From Candidatus Excrementavichristensenella intestinipullorum (GTDB lineage: Bacteria; Bacillota; Clostridia; Christensenellales; Aristaeellaceae): a stretch of 64,000 bases of DNA. The notes below the pieces were generated by a model. It ran no database searches and was not told where the DNA came from. It saw only the letters and a list, made by a program, of their open reading frames with translations. Location: NCBI GenBank assembly GCA_018711685.1, contig DVHZ01000118.1, positions 1 through 64,000 on the forward strand, written 5' to 3'. The position numbers were made by a program, and so were the translations under genes. Below are positions 16,266 to 24,113 of this stretch, one piece after another (the stretch's first letter is position 1; the number at the start of each line of letters is the position of its first letter).

Positions 16266-17285
16266 ATGAGCCAGAACCAGAACCAGCCCATGATCCGTAT
16301 CGAAGGGCTGAGCAAGATCTACGGGACCGGAGCTGCCCAAGTGGCGGCCCTGAAAAACGTGAGCCTGACGGTAAACCGGGGGGATATCCACGGCATTATC
16401 GGCATGAGCGGCGCGGGCAAATCCACCCTCATCCGCTGCATCAACCGGCTGGACACCCCCACCGAGGGGCGCATCTTCATCGACGGGCAGAACGTGCTGG
16501 ACCTGTCGGGCAAGGCGCTGCGGGACATGCGCAAGCGGGTCAGCATGATTTTTCAGCAATTTGGGCTGCTGATGCAAAAGACGGTGGAGGGCAACGTGCG
16601 CATACCCCTGGAAATCGCCGGGGTGAACCGGCGGGAGGCGGACCAGCGGGTGCGGGAGCTGCTGGAGATCGTGGGGCTGGAGCACAAGGCCAAGGCCTAT
16701 CCGGCCCAGCTATCCGGCGGGCAGAAGCAGCGGGTTGCCATCGCCCGGGCTCTGGCCTCCAACCCGGAGGTACTGCTGTGCGACGAGGCCACCAGCGCCC
16801 TGGACCCCATGACCACCCAGTCCATTCTGGCGCTTTTGCAGGACATCAACCAACGCATGGGCATCACCATCATCGTCATTACCCACGAGATGGCGGTCAT
16901 CCGCCAAATCTGCAACCGGGTGACCATCATCGACGGCGGCGTGATCGTGGAGGAAGGCAGCGTGGATCAGGTGTTTACCCACACCCGCTCTGCCGCCGGG
17001 CGCCGGCTGTTCGGCATCATCAAGGACGAGCCCGCCGACGACGTGATCACCGATGCGCTGCGCATCGTGTTCGACGGCACCACCCGCAACGAGCCCCTCA
17101 TTTCCACCTTCATCCTGAAATCGGGCATGGCGGTGAACATCCTGTCGGCGGATATGCACCGCATCGGGGGCAAGGCCTTTGGCCAGATGCTGCTGGAGCT
17201 CCCCCATTCCTACGCCGACCGGGAAAAATTGGCCAACGGCCTGCGGGAAATGGGCCTGACCGTGGAGGAGGTACACAACCAATGA
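16266..17285 (+). CDS. metN: Methionine ABC transporter ATP-binding protein
   Basis: This 339-residue ATPase powers D/L-methionine import. It has Walker A GMSGAGKST (about 40-48), signature LSGGQKQRVAIARAL, Walker B VLLCDEATSALDP and the switch His in ITHEMAVI. After the nucleotide-binding domain, the C-terminal NIL domain (about 270-339) follows; in the E. coli homologue this binds methionine and inhibits transport when the cytosol is full. The ATG follows GAGGTGAGG by a few nt. It overlaps metI by 4 nt (ATGA). It is first in metNIQ, downstream of the predicted attenuator. Confidence 0.96.
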   Translation: MSQNQNQPMIRIEGLSKIYGTGAAQVAALKNVSLTVNRGDIHGIIGMSGAGKSTLIRCINRLDTPTEGRIFIDGQNVLDLSGKALRDMRKRVSMIFQQFGLLMQKTVEGNVRIPLEIAGVNRREADQRVRELLEIVGLEHKAKAYPAQLSGGQKQRVAIARALASNPEVLLCDEATSALDPMTTQSILALLQDINQRMGITIIVITHEMAVIRQICNRVTIIDGGVIVEEGSVDQVFTHTRSAAGRRLFGIIKDEPADDVITDALRIVFDGTTRNEPLISTFILKSGMAVNILSADMHRIGGKAFGQMLLELPHSYADREKLANGLREMGLTVEEVHNQ

Positions 17286-17944
17286 CCATGGAGAAGATTT
17301 GGGAACTGGTGTGGCAGGGCCTGGCGGACACCGCCTACATGACCTTCCCCTCCGCCCTGTTCGCCTACCTGCTGGGCTTGCCCCTGGGCATTTTGCTGGT
17401 GATCACCCAGAAAGGGCATATCCGCCCAGCGCCCACCTTCAACGCGGTGCTGGGGGGCGTGGTCAACTTCCTGCGCTCCATCCCCTTCCTCATCCTGCTG
17501 GTGATGCTCTTCCCCGTGACCCGGGTGGTCATGGGCACCGCCATCGGCACCCGCTCCATCATCTTTCCCCTGGTGGTCAGCGCCTTCCCCTACGTGGCGC
17601 GGATGGTGGAGGGGTCCCTGAAAGAGGTGGATGCCGGGCTCATCGAGGCCGCCCAGTCCATGGGCATGTCCACCTTCCAGATCATCCGCAAGGTGCTGCT
17701 CCCCGAGGCGCTGCCCTCTTTGGTGAACGGCGCGGCCATCTGCATCACCACCATCCTGGCCTACACCGCCATGGCGGGGGCCGCCGGCGGCGACGGCCTG
17801 GGCAAGATCGCCATCACCTACGGCCTGAACCGGCGGGAGTACGGCGTGATGTACGCCGCCTCCATCGCCCTGGTGGTGATGGTGCAGCTGATTCAGATTA
17901 TCGGCAACCTGCTCACCCGCACCTTGGACCACAGAAAGCGCTGA
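17282..17944 (+). CDS. metI: Methionine ABC transporter permease
   Basis: This 220-residue permease of the MetI family has about five membrane helices. It carries the cytoplasmic EAA-type coupling loop (LIEAAQSMGMSTFQIIRKVLLPEALPSLVNG), which docks on MetN. Other family landmarks are NFLRSIPFLILLVMLFPVTR and AYTAMAGAAGGDGLGKIA. It begins at the ATG overlapping the metN stop. A spacer of 61 nt with its own AAAGGAGG separates it from metQ, normal for a binding protein that is made in excess. Confidence 0.96.
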   Translation: MTMEKIWELVWQGLADTAYMTFPSALFAYLLGLPLGILLVITQKGHIRPAPTFNAVLGGVVNFLRSIPFLILLVMLFPVTRVVMGTAIGTRSIIFPLVVSAFPYVARMVEGSLKEVDAGLIEAAQSMGMSTFQIIRKVLLPEALPSLVNGAAICITTILAYTAMAGAAGGDGLGKIAITYGLNRREYGVMYAASIALVVMVQLIQIIGNLLTRTLDHRKR

Positions 17945-18005
17945 CCCCTGGCGGCACGGGCCGCTTCCTATACCATACCCCGGTATTTTGAAAGGAGGAA
18001 CTCCC

Positions 18006-18833
18006 ATGAAAAAACTGCTCGCTACCCTGCTGGCTCTCACCCTGCTGCTGAGCGCCGCCGGCGCCATGGCCGCGGAGAAGATCGTCATCGGCGCCACGCC
18101 CTCTCCCCACGAGGAGATCCTGGAGCTCATCAAGGATGACTTTGAGGCCCTGGGCTATGAGCTGGAGATCGTCACCTTCACCGAGTATCCCCTGCCCAAC
18201 CCCGCCCTGGCCGACGGCGAGCTGGATGCCAACTACTTCCAGCATCTGGCCTACATGGAGAGCTATAACGACACCGTCTCCGACGAGGAGAAGCTGGTCG
18301 CCGCCATCGGCGTACACTACGAGCCCTTCGCCATCTACGCCGGCCGCACCGCCAGCCTGGATGAGCTGCCCGACGGCGGCATCGTGGTGGTCACCAACGA
18401 TCCCTCCAACGAGACCCGCGCCCTGCTGCTGCTCCAGGAGGCCGGCCTGATCACCCTGCCCGAGGGCACCGATACCAGCTCCTCCGTCACCGTGCTGGAT
18501 ATCGTGGACAATCCCAAGGGACTGGACATCCGGGAGATGGACGCCAACCTGATCCCCTCCACCCTGGCGGACGTGGATATCGCCGTCATCAACGGCAACT
18601 TTGCCCTGGACGCCGGCCTGAGCCCGGCCCGTGACGCCATTTTCGTAGAGCCCGCCGATTCCGAAGTGGGCAAGGTATACACCAACTACGTGGTCATCCG
18701 CCAGGAGGACGTGGACAGCCAGTGGGTGAAGGACCTGGAGAGCGTGCTGTGCTCCCAGAAGGTGGCCGACTTCATGCTGAACAACGAGGCCTATCAGGGC
18801 GGCGTGATCCCCGTATTCACCACCGAGGAATAA
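18006..18833 (+). CDS. metQ: Methionine ABC transporter substrate-binding protein (NlpA family), no lipobox
   Basis: This 275-residue MetQ/NlpA family protein starts at the ATG after AAAGGAGGAACTCCC. The signal peptide (about 1-22, LLALTLLLSAAGAMAAEK) ends in a signal peptidase I-like AMA site and contains no cysteine, whereas Gram-positive MetQ is normally a lipoprotein. The mature domain shows IGATPSPHEEILE, LPNPALADGELDANYFQHLAYM and AVINGNFALDAGL, typical methionine-site regions of the family. It is the last gene of metNIQ, followed by a terminator at 18856-18882. How it stays at the membrane is unclear. Confidence 0.93.
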   Translation: MKKLLATLLALTLLLSAAGAMAAEKIVIGATPSPHEEILELIKDDFEALGYELEIVTFTEYPLPNPALADGELDANYFQHLAYMESYNDTVSDEEKLVAAIGVHYEPFAIYAGRTASLDELPDGGIVVVTNDPSNETRALLLLQEAGLITLPEGTDTSSSVTVLDIVDNPKGLDIREMDANLIPSTLADVDIAVINGNFALDAGLSPARDAIFVEPADSEVGKVYTNYVVIRQEDVDSQWVKDLESVLCSQKVADFMLNNEAYQGGVIPVFTTEE

Positions 18834-18855
18834 GGCAATCCCAATGCCCAACCGG

Positions 18856-18882
18856 AAGCCCCCGCCACGCGGGGGCTTTATT
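18856..18882 (+). terminator. Rho-independent terminator of metNIQ
   Basis: A perfect 10-bp stem, AAGCCCCCGC / GCGGGGGCTT, with a 3-nt loop is followed by TATT, 23 nt after the metQ stop. The arm itself ends in CTT, giving CTTTATT. Confidence 0.85.
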
Positions 18883-18932
18883 CCCCAGGAGGCCCCCGTT
18901 TCGGCCATAGCCGAAACGGGGGCCTCCTGGGG
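18883..18932. repeat. Perfect 23-bp inverted repeat, likely bidirectional terminator
   Basis: The left arm (18883-18905) and right arm (18910-18932) are perfectly complementary with a CATA loop. It lies between the convergent metQ and reductase genes, 57 nt from the reductase stop. A short T-run (GGGGTTTAT) follows on the plus strand; on the minus strand there is only GGGGAATAAA. It is much longer than a normal terminator stem. Confidence 0.8.
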
Positions 18933-18989
18933 TTTATCGTCTTCCGGCCTCCAGCCCAGCGCCATGAAAAGCGGCGGGCGGGGAATGGC

Positions 18990-21026
18990 TTACACGCCCT
19001 GGGCGCAGTTCTTGCCGGCTACGTAGCCGTAGTACACGCACAGGGAATGGCTGATGCCCCGGAAGCAGATGGGGTATTCCACCGCATAGCGGCTGCCCTG
19101 GACGTTGCCGCATACGTACAGCCCAGGGATGATGTCCCGGGTGGGGTTCTCCGCGGTGCCTGTAAAGGTGTGGCAGTTCTCGTCGGACTCCAGGCCGCCC
19201 ACGCACACCAGCATGGAGGTGGTGCTCCAGGTGCAGGCGTAGAAGGGGCCGTTCTCCAGGGGGAACATGCGGCTGGCGTCTTTTCCGAAGTCCGCGTCGT
19301 AGCCCTCCCGGCACAGCTGGTTGTAGCGCTCCACGCTGGCCTTGGCGTTTTCTAGGGCCTGGCCGGTGTATCCCAGCTGATCGAACAGCTCCTCCAGGGT
19401 ATCGGCCTTGAAGTTGTAGGCGTTGGCCTTGGCGGACACCTTGGTATACTGCCGGTCGGTGAAGTTGGGATTGCTCTCGTCCTCATCCTCGGGGATGATA
19501 TAGCACAGCCCGCCGTGGTTGGCCGGCATGTAGGGAATCTGCTCCGGCCATTTGCTGTCGTAGATCTGGTAGGTCGTCTGATCGGGCTGCAACTCGATCT
19601 GATTTTCCAACTGCTGGCCGGGAATGCACTCGTTCATGAACCGCTCCCCGTGCTTGTTCAGCTGCAGGAAGGGCGTCACGCCCATGCCGCCGCCCATGTG
19701 GTGGGTCATGGGGGCGTGGAAATCCTGTACCTTGGCGCCGATCCAGGCGCCCATGCGCAGCCCGTCGCCGGTGGGGCAGGGATTGCCCTCCACGTCCACG
19801 CCCAGCATACCCATGGCGCCCATATTGGTGATCTTCTTCTCCACGATCTCCGGGGCAAAGTGCTCCATGATCCGCGGGTCGCCGCTGTTGTCCCCGGTGG
19901 CCAGGATCACGCCCTTGGCGGCGTTGAACTGGATGTAGCGGTTGGCGTTCTGGGCATCCCGGACGATCACGCCGGTCACCCGGCCCTGCTCATCCTGGAG
20001 CAGCTTGGTGCCGAAACAGCCGAAGTAAGTCTTGGCCCCCAGTTCCAGCGCCTTGTTCAGGTTGGCCTCCACCACGAACCCCTGCTGGTCCTTGCGGCTG
20101 GAGCGGAATTCCATGGAGGAGGGGAAGGTGGGGAATTCTTCCTTGGTATAGTCGTAGTGCTCGGGCAGCGGCCAGGACAGGGGCACCAATATGCCCTTGT
20201 CGAACTGCTCCTGGGTCACCGCCTGGCGGGTGGAGTCGCAGATGGTGATGTCCGGGCAGGCGGCGATGAACCAGTCGATGGCCTCCCAGGCGTGGTCGGC
20301 CCACTTCTTGAGGATGGAGCGCTTATTGCGGTAGGTACACTCCCGCATCAGGCGGTTGACCACCAGGTCGGTATCCACGATGCCTTCCCGGCCCCAGCGC
20401 TGGTTCAGGGGGCCGTTGAGCACCGCGTATTCGCCGGAACGGCAGTTGAAGGAGGCGCCCTTCTCGATCAGCGCCACGCTGGCCCCCTCCTCCGCGGCGG
20501 CCCGGGCCGCGCACACGCCGGACAGGCCCGCGCCTACCACCACCACGTCCACGTCCACCGTCTCGTCTATCGCCGGGATGTCCGGCTCCTCGCCCAGCCA
20601 GTCCATCTGGTCCTGGGCCTGCTCCTGCACTACCGGCGCGATGTCCACCGTCTCGCCCTTGGCCTGGGCAATACAGGCCTTGGCCGCCTCGGTGACCGCG
20701 TTGCTGGTCAAGGACACGCCGGAGATGGCGTCGATGTCGGCGCTCTGGGCCGCCAGGATGCGCTGGGCAAACTCGCCCCCTTGCTCCAGACCATAGCCGG
20801 TGGTTTCCTTGGAGGTGTCCACCACCACGTCGGTAATCTCATTGGCGCTAAAGGTCATGGTCACCGTGACCTCTCCCATGCCGGTGGCGGTAGCGGAATA
20901 GGTGCCCGGGGTGTACAGCCCCTTCTCCTGGCCCAGGGCGGGTACACCCATGCCTGCGGCGGCCAGGCCCAGGGCGCCGGCTGCGGTGCCCTTGAGAAAA
21001 TCGCGGCGGTTGATGTTCCTGTTCAT
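18990..21026 (-). CDS. Tat-exported FMN/FAD-dependent reductase (fumarate/urocanate reductase-like)
   Basis: This 678-residue protein belongs to the extracytoplasmic flavin reductase group, which passes electrons to small acceptors outside the membrane. A Tat signal (NRRDFLKG, Arg7-Arg8, then a hydrophobic Ala/Gly core) is followed by an FMN-binding domain (about 35-125) with DAISGVSLTS. This fits the covalent flavinylation motif used by ApbE, where Ser or Thr carries FMN. An FAD-binding reductase domain (about 150-678) begins with VDVVVVGAGLSGVCAARAA. No heme CxxCH is present. The start at 21026 follows GAGGAGG. The divergent MerR gene and a 19-bp-spaced promoter suggest induction by its substrate, which is unknown. 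Confidence 0.92.
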   Translation of the reverse strand: MNRNINRRDFLKGTAAGALGLAAAGMGVPALGQEKGLYTPGTYSATATGMGEVTVTMTFSANEITDVVVDTSKETTGYGLEQGGEFAQRILAAQSADIDAISGVSLTSNAVTEAAKACIAQAKGETVDIAPVVQEQAQDQMDWLGEEPDIPAIDETVDVDVVVVGAGLSGVCAARAAAEEGASVALIEKGASFNCRSGEYAVLNGPLNQRWGREGIVDTDLVVNRLMRECTYRNKRSILKKWADHAWEAIDWFIAACPDITICDSTRQAVTQEQFDKGILVPLSWPLPEHYDYTKEEFPTFPSSMEFRSSRKDQQGFVVEANLNKALELGAKTYFGCFGTKLLQDEQGRVTGVIVRDAQNANRYIQFNAAKGVILATGDNSGDPRIMEHFAPEIVEKKITNMGAMGMLGVDVEGNPCPTGDGLRMGAWIGAKVQDFHAPMTHHMGGGMGVTPFLQLNKHGERFMNECIPGQQLENQIELQPDQTTYQIYDSKWPEQIPYMPANHGGLCYIIPEDEDESNPNFTDRQYTKVSAKANAYNFKADTLEELFDQLGYTGQALENAKASVERYNQLCREGYDADFGKDASRMFPLENGPFYACTWSTTSMLVCVGGLESDENCHTFTGTAENPTRDIIPGLYVCGNVQGSRYAVEYPICFRGISHSLCVYYGYVAGKNCAQGV

Positions 21027-21107
21027 GGCAATTCCCTCCTCATGTCGATGGCGCGGGACGATCCCCCGCTCCCCCGCCACCTCTGCGGCGCGGGAGAATC
21101 TGTTATT

Positions 21108-21138
21108 ATTATACATTCGTCACATGGTGATGGGTCAA
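21108..21138 (-). promoter_or_regulatory. MerR-type promoter and operator of the reductase gene
   Basis: On the minus strand TTGACC (21133-21138) and TATAAT (21108-21113) are separated by 19 bp, the stretched spacing typical of MerR-activated promoters. The spacer contains a near-perfect dyad, TCGTCAC-ATG-GTGATGG (21117-21133). A second, perfect copy of the same dyad lies at 21234-21250. The regulator is most likely the MerR protein encoded divergently next door. Confidence 0.8.
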
Positions 21139-21154
21139 TTGGGCAATCCCTTGT

Positions 21155-21183
21155 TTGACAAGAAAAAAGAGCCGTGCTATACT
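21155..21183 (+). promoter_or_regulatory. Promoter of the merR-family gene
   Basis: TTGACA (21155-21160), a 17-bp spacer and TATACT (21178-21183) form a strong normal-spacing promoter. The operator dyad at 21234-21250 lies about 45 nt downstream of the expected start, where bound protein would block elongation. Confidence 0.85.
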
Positions 21184-21233
21184 TGTGAAAAATTAAACGT
21201 CCTGTTTTGTGACGGTTTTCTCCGCGAAAAAAG

Positions 21234-21250
21234 CCGTCACCATGTGACGG
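21234..21250 (+). promoter_or_regulatory. Second operator copy in the merR leader
   Basis: CCGTCAC-CAT-GTGACGG is a perfect 7-bp inverted repeat with a 3-bp spacer. It matches the dyad in the reductase promoter at all but two arm positions. An extra half-site, GTGACGG, occurs at 21209-21215. Its position, ending 13 bp before the start codon, suggests negative autoregulation. Confidence 0.75.
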
Positions 21251-21263
21251 ATTTGGAGGCTTC

Positions 21264-22100
21264 ATGAAGATCAAGGCGACGGACATGGAAAAGATATTCG
21301 GCCTGTCCCCCAACGGCATCCGCCTGTACGAGAAATACGGCATTCTGCGGGTGGCGCGAATGGCGGGCAGCCGTTACCGGCTGTACGACCCGGAGGCGCT
21401 GCAGGCCATGGGATGCGGGGTGCAGCTGCGCCGCTACGGCTTTTCCATGGGCGAGACCGCCCGCCTGCTGGGAGCGGCGGAAGATGGGGAGCAGCTCCAG
21501 GCCCTGGAAGCCAGGGGCCAAGCCATAGACCGGGAAATCGAAGGGCTGGCCCAGGCCCGCAAGAGCCTGACGATCCGGGTCCGGCGCATCCGCCAGGCTC
21601 ACCAGCTTCTGGACCAATGCGCCGTGGAGGAAAAGCCCGCCATGTATTTTCTGGGCGTGCTGCGGGGGCAGGAGCCCATTGAGCCGGAGGCGGGCGAAAT
21701 GCTGGGGCAATGGGTAAAGCGCTACGCCCCCCACCTTTCCACAGCCGTGCTGCTGGACGGGCCCTATCTGACCCGGGAGCGGTATGACCAGCCGCCCCTG
21801 CGGGGCGTGGCGTTGGACGCGGAGATGGCCCTGGCCCTCGGCCTGTACGCCGGCCGCCAGGTGGTCTATCTGCCCCCCAAGCCCTGCGTGGTGACGGCGC
21901 TGCGCTTCTCCCCCGGGGAGGATCTGACCCCCCACTTCGCCCGGGTGCGGCGTTACGCCCGGGACAACCAGCTCACCCTGTACGCCGGCGGATTGTTGCG
22001 GCAGGTACAGTGCGCCTTCCGGGAAGGCAAGTGTATGCACACTGCGCTGTTATACGCCCCCCTGGCCGGCGACGAAGACCGCTTCGGCCAGATGCGCTGA
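21264..22100 (+). CDS. MerR family transcriptional regulator with large C-terminal sensor region
   Basis: This 278-residue regulator has an N-terminal MerR winged helix (about 1-70: FGLSPNGIRLYEKYGIL, SRYRLYD). A dimerisation coiled coil follows (about 80-115), then a long C-terminal domain (about 125-278) that I do not recognise but which could bind an effector. ATG follows TTGGAGGCTTC. It is transcribed away from the Tat flavin reductase, and matching dyads lie in both leaders. It probably activates the reductase when its substrate or a related cue is present and limits its own synthesis. Cys residues are few and show no metal-binding pattern like that of MerR or CueR. Confidence 0.9.
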   Translation: MKIKATDMEKIFGLSPNGIRLYEKYGILRVARMAGSRYRLYDPEALQAMGCGVQLRRYGFSMGETARLLGAAEDGEQLQALEARGQAIDREIEGLAQARKSLTIRVRRIRQAHQLLDQCAVEEKPAMYFLGVLRGQEPIEPEAGEMLGQWVKRYAPHLSTAVLLDGPYLTRERYDQPPLRGVALDAEMALALGLYAGRQVVYLPPKPCVVTALRFSPGEDLTPHFARVRRYARDNQLTLYAGGLLRQVQCAFREGKCMHTALLYAPLAGDEDRFGQMR

Positions 22101-22428
22101 GTCTCGCCTTGGCCAGGCCGGCGCCCTCTCCCGGACGGGATCAATAGAGGAATCCGGTCCCGCCTCGCCGCCTTTGCCCGGATGGCGCGGAACCTCGCCG
22201 CCTTCCGCCGAATGTGCTGGAAGCACTCCCCCCGCAATCTACCCCCCGGCTCAGGCCAACATAGCCGCCTTCCGCCAAATGAGGCGGACCCGTTTCGCCG
22301 GAATCTGCCGGACACATCCCGCCACTCCTCTCCGCCTCCCAGAGGAATTCGCCGCAGGCGTTCCCTTAACCGGCCGCTTGGATGGGATAGCGCCGCGGCG
22401 CCCTTCTCCCGCCGGCAGCGCCGGCGGG
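22101..22428. other. Non-coding GC-rich spacer after merR
   Basis: About 330 bp with no gene I can support. It contains loosely repeated GCCGCCTTYCGCC-like words (for example near 22198-22212 and 22264-22280) and a perfect 9-bp hairpin, CCCGCCGGC / GCCGGCGGG, at about 22408-22427. The repeated words look like degenerate remains rather than a defined repeat family. Confidence 0.5.
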
Positions 22429-22485
22429 GTCCCAAAACCGCCCCCGGCCCATCCCGCAGGGATGGGCCGGGGGCGGTTTTGGGAC
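22429..22485. repeat. Perfect 27-bp inverted repeat between convergent genes
   Basis: The arms 22429-22455 and 22459-22485 are fully complementary around a GCA loop. The repeat starts 11 bp beyond the comM stop and lies between merR (plus) and comM (minus). Each arm includes an AAAA/TTTT block inside the stem but there is no external T-tract. It probably terminates transcription from both directions. Confidence 0.75.
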
Positions 22486-22495
22486 ATGATTTTGA

Positions 22496-24025
22496 TCAGG
22501 TCCAGTATTTTCTGTCCAGGGAGCGGTATTGCACCGCTTCGGCTACGTGGGCGGCGTCGATTTTTTCGCTGCCCGCCAGGTCGGCGATGGTACGGGCTAC
22601 CTTGATGACCCGGGTATAGGCGCGGCTGGACAGGCCCAATCGCTCCCCTGCGGTCTTGATCAGCTGCTCTGCGGCGGCGGTCATGGGGCAAAAGGCGTTC
22701 AACGTGCGGGCATCCAGGCGGGCGTTGCAGGCGATAGCGCGTCCCCTATACCGTTCCCGCTGCACCGCCCGGGCCTTTTCCACCCGGGCGCGGATAGAGG
22801 CGCTGTCCTCTTCCCCGCGCTTGCCGGTCAGGTCCCCTACCGGCACGCTCTCCACCTCGATGTGCAGGTCGATGCGGTCCAGCAAGGGGCCCGAAACCCG
22901 GTTCAAATACTGCTGGATCTGCCGGGGCGTACAGCGGCATTCGTGGGTACGGGAGCCGTAGTGGCCGCAGGGGCAGGGGTTCATGGCGCACACCAGCACG
23001 AACTGGGCCGGATAGGTGGACTGGGCGCTCACCCGGGTTACGGTGACGGTGCCGTCCTCCATGGGCTGGCGCAGCGCTTCCAGCACGTCCCGCCGGTACT
23101 CGGGCAGCTCATCCAGGAAGAGCACCCCGTGGTGAGCCTTGCTGATCTCTCCGGGCAGGGCGGCGGCGCCGCCGCCGGTCATGGACACCGCCGAGGCGGT
23201 GTGGTGCGGCGCACGGAAGGGTCGCTCCGTGAGCAGGCCGCTCTCCGGGGCCATGCCGGCGCAGGAATGGATGCGGGTAACCTCCAGGGCCTCCTCAAAG
23301 GTCATATCGGGAAGGATGGTGGGCAAACACCTGGCCAGCAGGGTCTTGCCCGAGCCGGGCGGGCCCACCATCAGCACGTTGTGGCCGCCGCTGGCGGCGA
23401 TTTCCAGGGCCCGCTTGGCCCCCAATTGGCCCACCACGAAGGAAAAATCCACCGCCGGGCGCCTTTGGCCCAGCAGCTGCTGGTAGTCCACCGGCTGGAT
23501 GCTTTCCAGCTCCCCTTCCCCGGCCAGATAGGCCACCACCTGGCGCAAATGAGCGGCGGGTAGCAGTTCTATGCCGCTGACACACTGCACCTCGGCCCGG
23601 TTATCATAGGGCAGGATGAGCCGCTTTAACCCCAGTCCCCGCAGGGCGATGGCCATGGGCAGTGCGCCCCGGACGCTGCGGATGGAGCCGTCCAGGGACA
23701 GTTCCCCCAGCAGCGCCACGCCCTGGAGGTTGGCTAGGGGCACCCGGCCCTGGGCGGCCACCACCCCCACGGCGATGGGCAAATCGAAGAACGGCCCCTC
23801 TTTTTTCTGGTCCGCTGGGGCCAGATTGACCACCAGGCGGTCGTCGGGGAAGCTATAGCCGCTGTTGCGCAGGGCGGCCCGTACCCGCTCCCGGGATTCC
23901 CGCACTGCGGCGTCGGGCAAGCCCACCACGTCGAACAGGGGCATTCCCGAGGACAGGTTCACCTCCACCCGCACGCCAAACCCTTCCACGCCGCTGAGGG
24001 CGCAGCTGTTCACCGTAGCCAGCAC
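22496..24025 (-). CDS. comM: ComM/YifB family AAA+ Mg-chelatase-like protein
   Basis: This protein of about 509 residues starts at a GTG (reading LATVNSCALSGVEG) preceded by GGGGAG; that N-terminus is diagnostic of the family. The first third is a Lon-protease-like S5 domain (about 20-140, LPDAAVRESRERVRAAL). The AAA+ module follows, with Walker A GPPGSGKTLLAR, Walker B GVLFLDELPEY and a central Cys cluster in the zinc-binding pattern CAMNPCPCGHYG..CRC. A C-terminal Mg_chelatase_C helix bundle ends the protein. ComM is a hexameric helicase that promotes branch migration during natural transformation in Vibrio and Haemophilus; in Clostridia the role is presumed similar. Confidence 0.94.
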   Translation of the reverse strand: MLATVNSCALSGVEGFGVRVEVNLSSGMPLFDVVGLPDAAVRESRERVRAALRNSGYSFPDDRLVVNLAPADQKKEGPFFDLPIAVGVVAAQGRVPLANLQGVALLGELSLDGSIRSVRGALPMAIALRGLGLKRLILPYDNRAEVQCVSGIELLPAAHLRQVVAYLAGEGELESIQPVDYQQLLGQRRPAVDFSFVVGQLGAKRALEIAASGGHNVLMVGPPGSGKTLLARCLPTILPDMTFEEALEVTRIHSCAGMAPESGLLTERPFRAPHHTASAVSMTGGGAAALPGEISKAHHGVLFLDELPEYRRDVLEALRQPMEDGTVTVTRVSAQSTYPAQFVLVCAMNPCPCGHYGSRTHECRCTPRQIQQYLNRVSGPLLDRIDLHIEVESVPVGDLTGKRGEEDSASIRARVEKARAVQRERYRGRAIACNARLDARTLNAFCPMTAAAEQLIKTAGERLGLSSRAYTRVIKVARTIADLAGSEKIDAAHVAEAVQYRSLDRKYWT

Positions 24026-24113
24026 GGGCGCTCTCCCCTTCCTCTTTCGCAAATTCAAGATACGGCTTTCGCAAATTTGGGATACGGCCTGGGGCGGCGT
24101 CCCTCGGCCCGCC

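Noticed and set aside
22101-22428. A possible small gene in the GC-rich spacer after merR
   Set aside because: Frames are open but have no ribosome-binding site, no family similarity and contain degenerate repeats.
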